DNA of 64,000 nucleotides from Streptomyces regalis (GCF_001509475.1 NZ_LLZG01000036.1:62001-126000), one strand, 5' to 3'. Positions 18,401 to 27,073 are shown, counted from the stretch's first letter. Made by a program: numbers and translations. The notes: generated from the letters alone by a model not told the origin.

Positions 18401-19780
18401 ATGGCAGCAGCCCAGCGCATCGTCATCGAGAACTGTTCGATCGCGACGGTGGACGCGAACGACACCGAACACGCCACGGGCCACGTCGTCATCGCGGACA
18501 ACCGCATCGAGTCGCTCGGCGCGGGCAAGGCACCCGAGGGCCTGGAGAACGTCGTACGCCGTATCGACGCCACCGGGCACCTGGTCACCCCCGGCCTGGT
18601 CAACACCCACCACCACTTCTACCAGTGGATCACCCGGGGCCTGGCCACGGACCACAACCTCTTCAACTGGCTCGTCGCGCTGTACCCGACGTGGGCGCGC
18701 ATCGACGAACAGATGGTCCGCTCCGCCGCGCAGGGCTCGCTGGCGATGATGGCCCGCGGTGGCGTCACCACTGCCATGGACCACCACTACGTCTTCCCGC
18801 AGGGCTCCGGCGACCTCTCCGGCGCCATCATCGGCGCCGCCCGCGACATGGGCGTCCGCTTCACCCTCGCCCGCGGCTCCATGGACCGCAGCGAGAAGGA
18901 CGGCGGCCTGCCCCCGGACTTCGCCGTCGAGACCCTCGAGGGCGCGCTGGCCGGGACCGAGGAGACCGTCAAGCAGCACCACGACGCCTCCTTCGACGCG
19001 ATGACCCAGGTCGCCGTCGCCCCCTGCTCCCCCTTCTCCGTCTCCACCGAACTCATGCGTGACGGCGCCGCGCTGGCCCGTCGCCTCGGCGTACGGCTGC
19101 ACACCCACGGCTCGGAGACGGTCGAGGAGGAGAAGTTCTGCCACGAGCTGTTCGGCATGGGCCCGACCGACTACTTCGAGTCCACCGGCTGGCTCGGCGA
19201 GGACGTGTGGATGGCGCACTGCGTCCACATGAACGACTCCGACATCGCCGCCTTCGCCCGCACGAAGACGGGTGTCGCCCACTGCCCGTCCTCCAACGCC
19301 CGCCTCGCGGCCGGCATCGCCCGCGTCCCCGACATGCTGGCGGCCGGCGTCCCGGTCGGCCTCGGCGTCGACGGCACCGCCTCCAACGAGTCCGGCGAGC
19401 TGCACACCGAACTGCGCAACGCCCTCCTCATCAACCGCCTCGGCGCCCACCGCGAGGCCGCCCTGAACGCCCGGCAGGCGCTGCGCCTCGGGACGTACGG
19501 CGGCGCCCAGGTCCTCGGCCGTGCCGCCGAGATCGGCTCGCTGGAGCCGGGCAAGCTGGCCGACCTCGTGCTGTGGAAGCTGGACACCCTCGCCCACGCC
19601 TCCATCGCCGACCCGGTGACCGCGCTGGTCTTCGGCGCGGCGGCTCCGGTCACGGCGTCGTTCGTGAACGGCCGCCAGATCGTGGAGGACGGGCGGCTGC
19701 TCACGGCCGACGAGGACGCGATCGCCCGCTCGACGAGGGAAGAGGCACAGCGCCTGGCGAGGATCGCGGCGCAGGCGTGA
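18401..19780 (+). CDS. 8-oxoguanine deaminase (amidohydrolase)
   Basis: 459 residues from ATG 18401 with AAGGGG upstream; a GTG 18 bp earlier is the alternative start. Metal-dependent amidohydrolase of the guanine deaminase/AtzB branch. Metal and catalytic residues are visible in GLVNTHHHFYQWITRG, RLHTHGSETVEEEKF, WMAHCVHMND and GLGVDGTASNES. Proteins of this subgroup deaminate 8-oxoguanine directly to urate, which suits its position behind urate oxidase: oxidised guanine would feed the same pathway. Deamination of guanine or other purines cannot be excluded from sequence alone. Confidence 0.87.
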   Translation: MAAAQRIVIENCSIATVDANDTEHATGHVVIADNRIESLGAGKAPEGLENVVRRIDATGHLVTPGLVNTHHHFYQWITRGLATDHNLFNWLVALYPTWARIDEQMVRSAAQGSLAMMARGGVTTAMDHHYVFPQGSGDLSGAIIGAARDMGVRFTLARGSMDRSEKDGGLPPDFAVETLEGALAGTEETVKQHHDASFDAMTQVAVAPCSPFSVSTELMRDGAALARRLGVRLHTHGSETVEEEKFCHELFGMGPTDYFESTGWLGEDVWMAHCVHMNDSDIAAFARTKTGVAHCPSSNARLAAGIARVPDMLAAGVPVGLGVDGTASNESGELHTELRNALLINRLGAHREAALNARQALRLGTYGGAQVLGRAAEIGSLEPGKLADLVLWKLDTLAHASIADPVTALVFGAAAPVTASFVNGRQIVEDGRLLTADEDAIARSTREEAQRLARIAAQA

Positions 19781-19816
19781 CGCAGGCCTGATACAGGCCT
19801 GACCAGTTGAAGATCT

Positions 19817-19844
19817 CCGGTCGGGAGGGACGGCTCCCGACCGG
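19817..19844 (+). terminator. Hairpin between deaminase and permease
   Basis: Stem CCGGTCGGGAG / CTCCCGACCGG (11 bp, perfect) with a 6-nt loop, 36 bp after the deaminase stop. Probable terminator, which would put the permease on its own promoter. Confidence 0.6.
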
Positions 19845-20012
19845 TGGCCGTGGACCCGAGCGGGGTCCATGGCGGCCGTCTCCGGGGCGCGCGTGGACGC
19901 GTGCGCCCCGGAACGGTCACCGTCCCCCGGTCCCGCACGACCGCGCACCACCTCCCTGAAACCCACGGCGGCCATGTCGCGCAGCCGTGTACCCGACCGG
20001 AGGAGAGCCGCA

Positions 20013-21377
20013 GTGTCCGCCCAGTCCGCTCACCCAGTCGACGAGAAACTCCCCGCCCTGAAAATGGCGACCACCGGTCTGCAACACGTGGCCGCCATGT
20101 ACGCGGGAGTCGTCGCCCCACCTCTGATCGTCGGCGCGGCCATAGGCCTGACCGCCACCGACCTGACCTTCCTCACCGGCGCCTGCCTGTTCACCGCGGG
20201 CCTCGCGACCTTCCTCCAAACCCTCGGAATCTGGAAGATCGGCGCCCGGCTGCCGTTCGTCAACGGCGTCACCTTCGCCGGCGTCGCCCCGATGACCGCG
20301 ATCGTCGCCTCCACCGAGGACAAGTCCGACGCCCTGCCGATCATCTTCGGCGCGGTCATCGTCGCCGGTTTCCTCGGCTTCCTGGCGGCCCCCTTCTTCA
20401 GCAAGGCGGTCCGCTTCTTCCCGCCGGTGGTGACGGGTACGGTCATCACCCTGATCGGCATCTCCCTTCTCCCGGTCGCCTTCGGCTGGGCACAGGGCCC
20501 CAACCCCGCGGCGCACGACTACGGTTCGGCGACCAACCTGGGCCTCGCGGCCGGGACCCTGCTGATCGTCCTGCTCCTGCGCCGCTTCACCACAGGGTTC
20601 GTCAAGCAGATCGCCGTACTGCTCGGCCTGGTGGCCGGCACGCTGATCGCGATCCCGTTCGGCGTCACGGACTTCGGCCCCGTCGCGGACGCGGACGTCA
20701 TCGGCTTCCCGACGCCGTTCCACTTCGGCGCCCCGGAGTTCCAGCTCGCCGCGATCATCTCGCTGTGCGTGGTCATGGTGGTCTCGATGACCGAATCGAC
20801 GGCCGACATGCTGGCGTTGGGCGAGATCGTCGACCGCCCGGCGGACGAGAAGACCATCGCGGCGGGTCTGCGCGCCGACACCCTCGGCTCCGCGATCAGC
20901 CCCCTCTTCAACGGCTTCATGTGCAGCGCCTTCGCGCAGAACATCGGCCTGGTGGCGATGACGAAGATCCGCAGCCGGTACGTCGTCGCCGTGGGCGGCG
21001 GCTTCCTGGTCCTGATGGGCCTGTGCCCGATGGCGGCGTCGCTCATCGCGGTCGTACCGCGCCCGGTGCTCGGCGGTGCGGGCGTGGTCCTCTTCGGCTC
21101 GGTCGCCGCGAGCGGCATCCAGACCCTGGTCCGGGCCGGCCTCGACCGGGACAACAACGTCCTGATCGTCGCCGTATCGCTGGCCGTCGGCATCATCCCG
21201 ATCACGGCGCCGGAGTTCTACCACGCTTTCCCGGAGACGGCGAAGATCGTGCTCGACTCGGGCATCTCGACGGGGTGCGTGGCGGCGGTCCTGCTGAACG
21301 TGGTCTTCAACCACCTGGGCAGGGGCCGCGAGGCCGACGAGGTCACGGCCCCGATGGAACCGGTGACCACGCCATGA
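20013..21377 (+). CDS. NCS2-family purine (urate/xanthine) permease
   Basis: 454 residues from GTG 20013 (MSAQSAHPVDEKLPALKMAT), with AGGAG at 20001-20005. An in-frame start further up would add an Arg/Pro-rich tail without a ribosome site. About 12-14 hydrophobic segments are present. Family signatures are GLQHVAAMYAGVVAPPL, the central VVSMTESTADMLALGEIV, and NGFMCSAFAQNIGLVAMTKIRSRYV. It is a nucleobase:cation symporter of the plasma membrane. Location after urate oxidase and 8-oxoguanine deaminase points to urate or another oxidised purine as substrate (inferred). Confidence 0.93.
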   Translation: MSAQSAHPVDEKLPALKMATTGLQHVAAMYAGVVAPPLIVGAAIGLTATDLTFLTGACLFTAGLATFLQTLGIWKIGARLPFVNGVTFAGVAPMTAIVASTEDKSDALPIIFGAVIVAGFLGFLAAPFFSKAVRFFPPVVTGTVITLIGISLLPVAFGWAQGPNPAAHDYGSATNLGLAAGTLLIVLLLRRFTTGFVKQIAVLLGLVAGTLIAIPFGVTDFGPVADADVIGFPTPFHFGAPEFQLAAIISLCVVMVVSMTESTADMLALGEIVDRPADEKTIAAGLRADTLGSAISPLFNGFMCSAFAQNIGLVAMTKIRSRYVVAVGGGFLVLMGLCPMAASLIAVVPRPVLGGAGVVLFGSVAASGIQTLVRAGLDRDNNVLIVAVSLAVGIIPITAPEFYHAFPETAKIVLDSGISTGCVAAVLLNVVFNHLGRGREADEVTAPMEPVTTP

Positions 21378-21642
21378 GGTTGGCGAACAGCTCGGCCTGC
21401 TCGATGGCGTCGTCCAGGGCGTGGTGTGTGTGCCGGCGCCGCGACAGCAGCTCGCGCGGCATCGTGCCCTTGGCCACCGCCCGCAGCGGCAGCCCGGCCT
21501 TCGTGGCGTAGAGCGTCTTCATGTCCAGGCAGTGCGAGTGGAGCGAGATCTGCGTCAAGCACTCATCCGGCGACATCGGACTGATCGTGATCCAGACGAA
21601 GTCGACCGCCCTGCCGGAACTCGCCTTCCTGCAGCTGGACAT
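21343..21642 (-). pseudogene. Remnant of a DEDDh 3'-5' exonuclease (C-terminal end only)
   Basis: About 75 C-terminal residues resemble the end of DEDDh exonucleases: SLHSHCLDMKTLYATKAG, then HTHHALDDAIEQAELFANLM, the Exo III motif with its His and Asp. The N-terminal Exo I/II motifs are missing, and upstream sequence (SCRKASSGRAVDFVWITISP) looks scrambled. Its stop overlaps the permease 3' end by 35 bp on the opposite strand. It is most likely a decayed fragment, not expressed as a working nuclease. Confidence 0.6.
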
Positions 21643-21744
21643 GACGATCCGGCGGGCGGCGGCCTAGGCACGGCACGGCAACACACGCTCGCCCCGGCCG
21701 AACTCCGCGAGTCCTGCCAGGGCGAGCCGTACCGCTGTGCCGGG

Positions 21745-22194
21745 TCAGCGAGTGAAGGTGACCCGGTGCTCCTTCAGGGCGCCGCAGTTGGAGCCCGTCA
21801 CCTGCACGTACACGTTGTTGATGTGACCGCCCCAGTCGACGCAGTGGGCCTTGCCATAGACGTAGGTCGGTCCGGCGTACGACGTGTACAGCCCCCAGTC
21901 CTCGTCCGCCTCCTCGGTGTCGGGGACGTAGACCCACGCGGACATCTCCAGGGCGGTACCCGGGTTGTTGCGGATGGTCGCCACGCAGTTCTCGCCGTTG
22001 GAGGCGTTGTACGTCAGGTAGACGGTGCCCAGCGAGCCGATGGGCGCCGAGTTCACGGTCTTGTAGCCGCTTCCGCAGACCTTCTGCGGTGTGGTGTTGG
22101 GCGCGGCGGAGGCGGGCGCCGAAAGGGCGGCCGTGGTCCCCACCGTCAGGGCCGCTAACGCGGCGGCGGACAGGACGGAACGCGCGTATCGCAT
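21745..22194 (-). CDS. SapA-like (spore-associated protein A) secreted protein
   Basis: 149 residues from ATG 22194. A signal peptide (RYARSVLSAAALAALTVGTTAALSA, cut near ASAAP) is followed by a mature domain of about 120 residues. This has Cys at VCGSGYKTVNS, ENCVATIRN, HCVDWGG and GSNCG, four Cys that could form two disulfides. The layout GSGYKxVN...GTVYLTYN...NCVxTIR...YAGPxY...CVDWGGxI matches the SapA family of Streptomyces. SapA proteins are exported and found on spores; the biochemical role is unknown. It stands alone. Confidence 0.8.
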   Translation of the reverse strand: MRYARSVLSAAALAALTVGTTAALSAPASAAPNTTPQKVCGSGYKTVNSAPIGSLGTVYLTYNASNGENCVATIRNNPGTALEMSAWVYVPDTEEADEDWGLYTSYAGPTYVYGKAHCVDWGGHINNVYVQVTGSNCGALKEHRVTFTR

Positions 22195-22323
22195 ATTTCC
22201 CCCTGGTATCCATTGGAGATGGTTGCTCCTGCATGGTGTGACCCACGGGGTATGCGAATGGTTGTGCGGAGTTCTGCCGCGTGGTGTTGAAGAGCCCGGA
22301 CGCCAGTCCCGCGTCCTCCGCGC

Positions 22324-22746
22324 CTACAGGCCGAACAGAGCGGGGTCCGAGGCGAGTTCCTTGAAGTACTCCCGCGGATCGGCGACCAGCCTGCGCTCCT
22401 TGAGGTCCAGCAGCCCTCCGACCCCGGTGACCTCGGCTGCAACGGTGCCGTCCGTCTTGCGGATCGTCTGCTCGATGCGGAACGTCTTGCCGCTGCCCCA
22501 GTCGAAGGCGCATGTCACCTCGACCTCGTCGCCCGCGAGCAGCTCCCGCCTGTAGCGGATCGTGGTCTCCAGAGCCACCGGGCCCACGCCCCTGCTGATC
22601 AGGCCCGTCTGGCTGATCCCGGCGGCCTGGAGCAGGGACCAGCGGGCGTGCTCCGCGTAGTTGAGGTACACGGCCTGATTGAGGTGCCCCTGCACATCCG
22701 TCTCGTACCCACGGACGGTCACCGGAACGGAAAACGGCTCGGTCAC
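22324..22746 (-). CDS. Acyl-CoA thioesterase of the 4HBT (hotdog) family
   Basis: 140 residues from GTG 22746 (MTEPFSVPVTVRGYETDVQG). An ATG at 22794 would add 16 residues and is a weaker choice. The hotdog signature YETDVQGHLNQAVYLNYAEHARW contains the catalytic Asp (family pattern D-x-x-G-H-x-N). VALETTIRYRRELLAGDEVEV completes the fold. It would hydrolyse an acyl-CoA thioester to free CoA and acid in the cytoplasm. Substrate is not predictable; no pathway partners adjoin it. Confidence 0.87.
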   Translation of the reverse strand: MTEPFSVPVTVRGYETDVQGHLNQAVYLNYAEHARWSLLQAAGISQTGLISRGVGPVALETTIRYRRELLAGDEVEVTCAFDWGSGKTFRIEQTIRKTDGTVAAEVTGVGGLLDLKERRLVADPREYFKELASDPALFGL

Positions 22747-22801
22747 TACTTCCCCTTCGCGTGCCACGCTTGCTCGTCGTTCCGATCCTGACATGTGCCC
22801 T

Positions 22802-23440
22802 CTACATCCGTCGCGGGGAAGCCAAGAGATAGCGCGCTCTTGTACGGGGCTCGGTGTGCTCGCCGACCTGCCAGCCGGCCTTCTCCAAGGTCGCCGCACA
22901 GGCATGCAGCGCGTCGATGCCCGGCTCGTGTACGGCGACCGCCTCCGGCTGCGGCGTCGCCCGGACCCGGTATCCCTCGGCCTCCGGCTCCGGATCGGGC
23001 CCTGCCGGACGGTGCCCGGCCGCCTCCAGGGCGAGTGCGGCGGCCTGCACCAGATGAGTACGCTCCCACCCGCACGGCCGGTCCGTGGCCCCGTCCGGAT
23101 TGGTCATCCGGCGCAGCTCCAGCAGGCCCTGCCAGGCGCCACGAACCTCACGCAGCCGGGCCGGTCCGGCCCCCGGGGCGCCCTCCTCACCGCCGATCCG
23201 CGCGGCGAACACCCCGGTGGCCGCGGGAGCCCCATGCTCCGGAGGCGCCGTCGGCTCGGCCTCCCGTATGCGATGCCCTGCCGGCGTCAGAAAGTGATCG
23301 TGCGGCGGCCGCGGATGCCGGAAGGCGAGCCCCCGCTTCACCAGCGCCGCGAGCTGCGCCTCCGTACCCCTGAGCCGTCCGGTGACGGGATCGGCGGCGT
23401 CGATGACACGCCGCTGAGCTGCGGTCGGTGGTCTGGTCAC
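22802..23440 (-). CDS. Conserved hypothetical protein with DprA/winged-helix-like N-terminus
   Basis: 212 residues from GTG 23440, with AAAGGAG 7-14 bases upstream. The first 60 residues (MTRPPTAAQRRVIDAADPVT ... LVKRGLAFRH ... FLTPAGHRIRE) read like a small winged-helix repeat ending in a beta-hairpin. The rest contains a WQGLLELRRMTN helix and a C-terminal alpha/beta half (HACAATLEKAGWQVGEHTEP, then RYLLASPRR). I do not recognise the family and infer no function. A tandem-repeat stretch lies just upstream. Confidence 0.75.
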   Translation of the reverse strand: MTRPPTAAQRRVIDAADPVTGRLRGTEAQLAALVKRGLAFRHPRPPHDHFLTPAGHRIREAEPTAPPEHGAPAATGVFAARIGGEEGAPGAGPARLREVRGAWQGLLELRRMTNPDGATDRPCGWERTHLVQAAALALEAAGHRPAGPDPEPEAEGYRVRATPQPEAVAVHEPGIDALHACAATLEKAGWQVGEHTEPRTRARYLLASPRRM

Positions 23441-23494
23441 GGCGTGCTCCTTTCGGACGCGGGGGATCGGCCCCGTCGGCCCCGGCCCATAGCC

Positions 23495-23580
23495 ATAGCG
23501 GCCAAGGCACCGGCACCATGCCGGCCAAGGCACGGCCCATGCCGGCCAAGGCACCGGCCGGCCCCGTCCTGGCCAAGCAC
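23495..23580. repeat. Short GC-rich tandem repeats
   Basis: The unit ATGCCGGCCAAGGCACGGCCC (about 21 bp) occurs at 23518 and 23539. Degenerate copies start near 23495 (ATAGCGGCCAAGGCACC) and 23570 (TGGCCAAGCACC). Non-coding spacer between two genes on the minus strand. Confidence 0.7.
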
Positions 23581-23600
23581 CGTCCCCATCTGCTGGAAGG

Positions 23601-24219
23601 CTACGACCCGGGTCTGACATTCCACCCGGCGATCACGGGCTGCCCGTGCTCCGTGCCCAGCCGGCCCACCGCCCCCGTCGCCAGCTGGAACAACGCCCCG
23701 TCCGCCGCCGGCAGTCCGAGCCACCGGGCCGTGAGCACCCGCAGGAAGTGCCCGTGCGCCACGAGCACTACGCACCCCTCGCGGTCGGCGAACGCCGCGT
23801 CCACCTTGGTCAGCATCCGGTCGGCGCGCTCCCCGACCTGCTCCACGCCCTCCCCGGGATGGTCGGACGGCCCGGGCACGACCCCGTCCTTGAACAGGAA
23901 CCACCCCGGTCGCTCGCGCTGGATCTCGACGGTGGTGACCCCTTCGTACCCGCCGTAGTCCCTCCCCCAGAGGGGGCACCCCCACGCGCAGATCCGCGTC
24001 GACCCGTACGTCGTTCAGCCCGATCAGCTCGGCGGTCTCCCGCGCCCGCTGCAACGGGCTGACGAACGTGGCCCCGATCCGATGGGACCGGATCAGCGGC
24101 ACCAGCCGCCGCGCCTCCTCCCGCCCGTGTCCGGTCAGCGGCACGTCCGTCCAGCTGGTGTGCCGCCCGGACCGCGACCACTCGGTCTCACCGTGCCGGA
24201 CCAACAAGAGATCACCCAC
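23601..24219 (-). pseudogene. Histidine phosphatase (phosphoglycerate mutase-like) split by a repeat insertion
   Basis: The N-terminal part begins at GTG 24219 with MGDLLLVRHGETEWSRSG, containing the RHG catalytic motif, and continues to SPLQRARETAELIGLNDVRV. The rest is in another frame: DYGGYEGVTTVEIQRERPGW, then GCVVLVAHGHFLRVLTARWLG with the second catalytic His, ending at 23601. The break is a 23-bp element at 23962-23984 inserted where relatives have about LREWDYGGYEG. The net addition of 19 nt is not a multiple of three. Otherwise both halves are well conserved, so the inactivation looks recent, unless frameshifting rescues it. Confidence 0.85.
23962..23984. repeat. 23-bp CCCCCAGAGGGGG repeat, copy 1 (disrupts phosphatase gene)
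   Basis: CTCCCCCAGAGGGGGCACCC followed by CCA. It differs from copy 2 at 29573-29595 by one base. It folds as a CCCCC/GGGGG hairpin with a second CCCCC arm. From memory this short motif is common in Streptomyces genomes. Here it causes a frameshift. Confidence 0.8.
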
Positions 24220-24321
24220 GTGCGTGGCCCTTCCCGCTCGCCTCCCGGCACCGTGCCACACGGTTCCTGAGGCCCGCAGGGCGGACTGGGCCGGACGGCC
24301 GTCCGAGACTCCCGGGCGGCC

Positions 24322-24726
24322 TCAGATCCCCGGGAGACCCTGTACCGACTGCGCGAGTTGTCCGACCGCGACGACGAGCGGGGCCACGGGCTGGACGAAC
24401 TCGTTGAGGCGGTCCAGAGCACGCCGCACGACGCCGGGCTCGGGCTGCGGCTCGTCCAGCTCCTCGCGCAGGCGGCGCAGTTCCCGGGTGGTGCCATCGG
24501 GATCGGCGAGTTCCGTGCGGTGCTCCTCCAGCAACCGCTCGACCTGCGCCAGGAGTTCGGCCGTCCGTCCGGAGTCCTGTTGCTGGAAGGAGACGGAGCC
24601 GGAGAACGCCTGGGCGCCGCGCCCTACGGCCTGGTTGCCGACGTAGTGGGTGCCGCCGCTGATCATGACCCCCTCGTTGACGGGAGGATCGTGTCGTGCG
24701 CCGTCTCGTGCGTCGTCGTCGCGCAT
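24322..24726 (-). CDS. Small coiled-coil protein with N-terminal amyloid-like motif (DUF5955-like)
   Basis: 134 residues. Residues 19-42 form a motif beginning GVMISGGTHYVGNQAVGRGA. This matches the C-terminal motif of the upstream gene's product (GGT...GNQA.G.GA.A shared). The remainder is a predicted coiled coil (TAELLAQVERLLEEHRTEL) and a second helical hairpin (VVRRALDRLNEFVQPVAPLV), the layout of DUF5955-like proteins; another DUF5955 gene lies at 38309-38629. It starts 13 bp after the upstream stop, so they are co-transcribed. I infer homotypic interaction through the shared motif; function is unknown. Confidence 0.75.
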   Translation of the reverse strand: MRDDDARDGARHDPPVNEGVMISGGTHYVGNQAVGRGAQAFSGSVSFQQQDSGRTAELLAQVERLLEEHRTELADPDGTTRELRRLREELDEPQPEPGVVRRALDRLNEFVQPVAPLVVAVGQLAQSVQGLPGI

Positions 24727-24739
24727 GAGGAGGACCCCT

Positions 24740-27073
24740 CTACTTGTCGGATCCGCCGGCGGCGCTCATCGCGGCCGCGCCGGACTGCTGCGGGATGTTC
24801 TGGGTGGCGGTCGCCCCGGTGCCGATCGCCTGGTTGCCGATGATGCTCGTCCCGCCCTGCTGGATGACGCCCTGGTTGAGGATGGTCTGCTGCTGGGCTC
24901 GGAAGTCGGTGGTGTCATAGCCGTGCGAGTCGAGGAACTCGCGGATGGCGGCGAAGACGTGGCGCTGCACCAGGGATGTGATCCGCTCGGCGTCCACGAC
25001 CTGGAAGTAGTTGTGGTAGTCGGGGCTCAGCGCCATCTCCCGGATGCTCACCCGGGCGCCGTAGTCGTAGACCGGGTCCTGCTCCATGGCCTTGATCTCG
25101 TCCGCCATCCGCTGGTTGTGGCGGGTCTCGAAGCGGGCGTGGCGTCCCGCCCGGAACGGCGCCCCGGCGAACGCTCTGCCCGTGCGGAGGAGAGCGTCGA
25201 TCAGCAGTCCCCGCTTCGCCTCGGGAGTGAGGGGGCCGCGCAGGCGGTCCACGACGTGGTAGTCCGCGCGCACCGGGCCGAGCACGTGGTTGCTGATGTG
25301 CAGGTGGAGCGTCCTGCCCACGGTCGAGAAGTGCAGGAACACACTCGGCACCACGTCGCCGCCCCACAGCGGCACATGGATCGCCAGGTAGTGGCGCACC
25401 GTGCCGGTCGGACGCCGCATGATCTGCTCGACCGCCTCGGCCGGCAGCCGGGTGGCCGGGGCCAGCGTCGTGGGCCTGATGAACCGGTCGTCGTCCCCGA
25501 TGGTTGTGCCGCTCGCGAAGACCCGGTCCTCGATGCGGAGGGAGCCGAGAGTCTCCTCGCCGGACGTCGTCGTTCCGTCCAAGGCGCCGCCCGCGGCGAC
25601 CGCCTGGAGCTGTTCGCGCACGTGGTCGACGAGTTCGGTGACGGTGAACGGCCGGGGCTCGGCGGGGCGTGCCCTCATGCCGGCGGGGTCGTCGGCGGGC
25701 AGGAGCGGCACGGTGAGCGGCCACTTGGAGCTGCTCGCCGCAAAGCCGATGAAGGGGGTGTACCCGCTGTACACGGTGGCGTTTCCGTCCCTCGCCTCCT
25801 TGATGGCCGCGAGCCGGTCGGCGATCCACTTCCGCCGGGGCACCGTGGGGCGAGGCTGTCGGGCGAACGTCTCGCGGGTCATGGTGGTGCGCAGCAGCCG
25901 GTCGACGTCGAGCTCATGGCGTACGACCGTCACGTACGCGAAGGCCACCGCGCCGAGGGACGTGAGCGCGGCCGGTATCCCGGCCAGATAGGCGCCGAGC
26001 AGCCAGCTCACGAATCCGGGCACGGGCAGCAACGAGAGGATGACGGCGAAGTAGAAGGCGAGGAGCACCACCACGCCGGCCGCGATCCCGGTGCGCACCA
26101 GCACTTTGCGGTCGGGCTGGCGGTGGCCGCGCGTGGCCAGGCTCGGCTGGGAGCCGGGGCGCCCGGTGATCCCCAGGAACATCAGGGAGAAGACGAGCCA
26201 CAGCGGCGCGACGACTGCCACGCCGGCGAAGGCCGCCGTCAGCCGCAGATCGCGGCGGTGGCGGATCTCCTGGGCCGTCAGGCAGTGGCGCACCACCGCC
26301 ACCAGATCGACGTCGGGCGAGGGTGCCACGGCGCTGGCCTCGTCGGCCAGGACGTCCTCCACCACCCGGTCGGCGAAGCCTTCGTCGACGTAGGCCGCGG
26401 CGCACAGATACCGGGTGACGTCACCCGGCGCGCTCCCGACCGGCATGTGGACCTGCGGGGTCGTCATGGCGAGCCCTCCTGCTTTCCTCCGACGGAGCGA
26501 GGCCGTCGCGGCACCGACGGTCCTTGTGGCACGTGTCCCCGGCAGCCCGTCGGTCAGGAGCGCGAGCAGTACGCCGGCCACCAGGCCGAAGACGAGGGCC
26601 GAGAGCGTCAGGTTCTTGAGCAGGGTGCCGAGCGGTGCGAACTCCACATCGGAGACGAAGGCCTTGAGCATGCCTAACCGCAGCAGGGCCTCGACCTCGG
26701 ACGCCAGCACACCCACGGCGAGGCAGCGGATCCAGCCCGCCCCGCGGGCCAGGAGCCGTGCCGCGAAGAAGGCGAGCCCCACGAGCAGCAGCAGGGTGCC
26801 GACATCGTCGACGACCAGAAAGGACACGCTGTCGTACGCTTCGGAGGAGTACTCCCAGCCAGGGACGAACGCCGCCTGGGCGATCGTGCGCAAGGTCTCG
26901 TTGCCGACATCCTCTATGTAGAACTTCTCTACGTAGAAGTCGCCGTACGGCCGCTGCACCCAGGGGCTGCCCGCGACGAGGACGACCAGGAGCAGCAGCG
27001 CGACACGGCCGCGTAAGAACGATGGTGAGCCTGACGCACTCCGACGAGACAAGAACACCTGGGGTTCCCCCAT
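24740..27073 (-). CDS. Multi-pass membrane protein with C-terminal amyloid-like motif
   Basis: 777 residues if read from ATG 27073. Part one (1-200) has about four membrane segments (ALLLLVVLVAG, TLLLLVGLAFFAARLL, and others). Part two starts at MTTPQVHMPVGSAPGDVTRY (residue 203, ATG 26467), preceded by a perfect AGGAGG. It has two TM pairs (AFAGVAVVAPLWLVFSLMFL; TGIAAGVVVLLAFYFAVIL; SWLLGAYLAG) and a long cytoplasmic region with FIGFAASSSKW and HVPLWGGDVVPSVFLHFSTV. The C-terminus has the motif beginning GVIQQGGTSIIGNQAIGTGA (735-758). It could be one fusion protein or mainly a 575-residue protein from the internal start. The family is unknown to me; no enzymatic motif seen. Operon with the small motif protein. 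Confidence 0.78.
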   Translation of the reverse strand: MGEPQVFLSRRSASGSPSFLRGRVALLLLVVLVAGSPWVQRPYGDFYVEKFYIEDVGNETLRTIAQAAFVPGWEYSSEAYDSVSFLVVDDVGTLLLLVGLAFFAARLLARGAGWIRCLAVGVLASEVEALLRLGMLKAFVSDVEFAPLGTLLKNLTLSALVFGLVAGVLLALLTDGLPGTRATRTVGAATASLRRRKAGGLAMTTPQVHMPVGSAPGDVTRYLCAAAYVDEGFADRVVEDVLADEASAVAPSPDVDLVAVVRHCLTAQEIRHRRDLRLTAAFAGVAVVAPLWLVFSLMFLGITGRPGSQPSLATRGHRQPDRKVLVRTGIAAGVVVLLAFYFAVILSLLPVPGFVSWLLGAYLAGIPAALTSLGAVAFAYVTVVRHELDVDRLLRTTMTRETFARQPRPTVPRRKWIADRLAAIKEARDGNATVYSGYTPFIGFAASSSKWPLTVPLLPADDPAGMRARPAEPRPFTVTELVDHVREQLQAVAAGGALDGTTTSGEETLGSLRIEDRVFASGTTIGDDDRFIRPTTLAPATRLPAEAVEQIMRRPTGTVRHYLAIHVPLWGGDVVPSVFLHFSTVGRTLHLHISNHVLGPVRADYHVVDRLRGPLTPEAKRGLLIDALLRTGRAFAGAPFRAGRHARFETRHNQRMADEIKAMEQDPVYDYGARVSIREMALSPDYHNYFQVVDAERITSLVQRHVFAAIREFLDSHGYDTTDFRAQQQTILNQGVIQQGGTSIIGNQAIGTGATATQNIPQQSGAAAMSAAGGSDK
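26468..26480 (-). promoter_or_regulatory. Strong internal ribosome binding site
   Basis: AGGAGGG on the minus strand, 6 nt before the internal ATG at 26467. This is a better ribosome site than the one at the 27073 start, and suggests a second product of 575 residues. Confidence 0.6.

Noticed and set aside
17339..19975. Minus-strand open frame of about 880 codons across uricase and deaminase
   Set aside because: Antisense to three clear enzymes; composition is typical of shadow frames.
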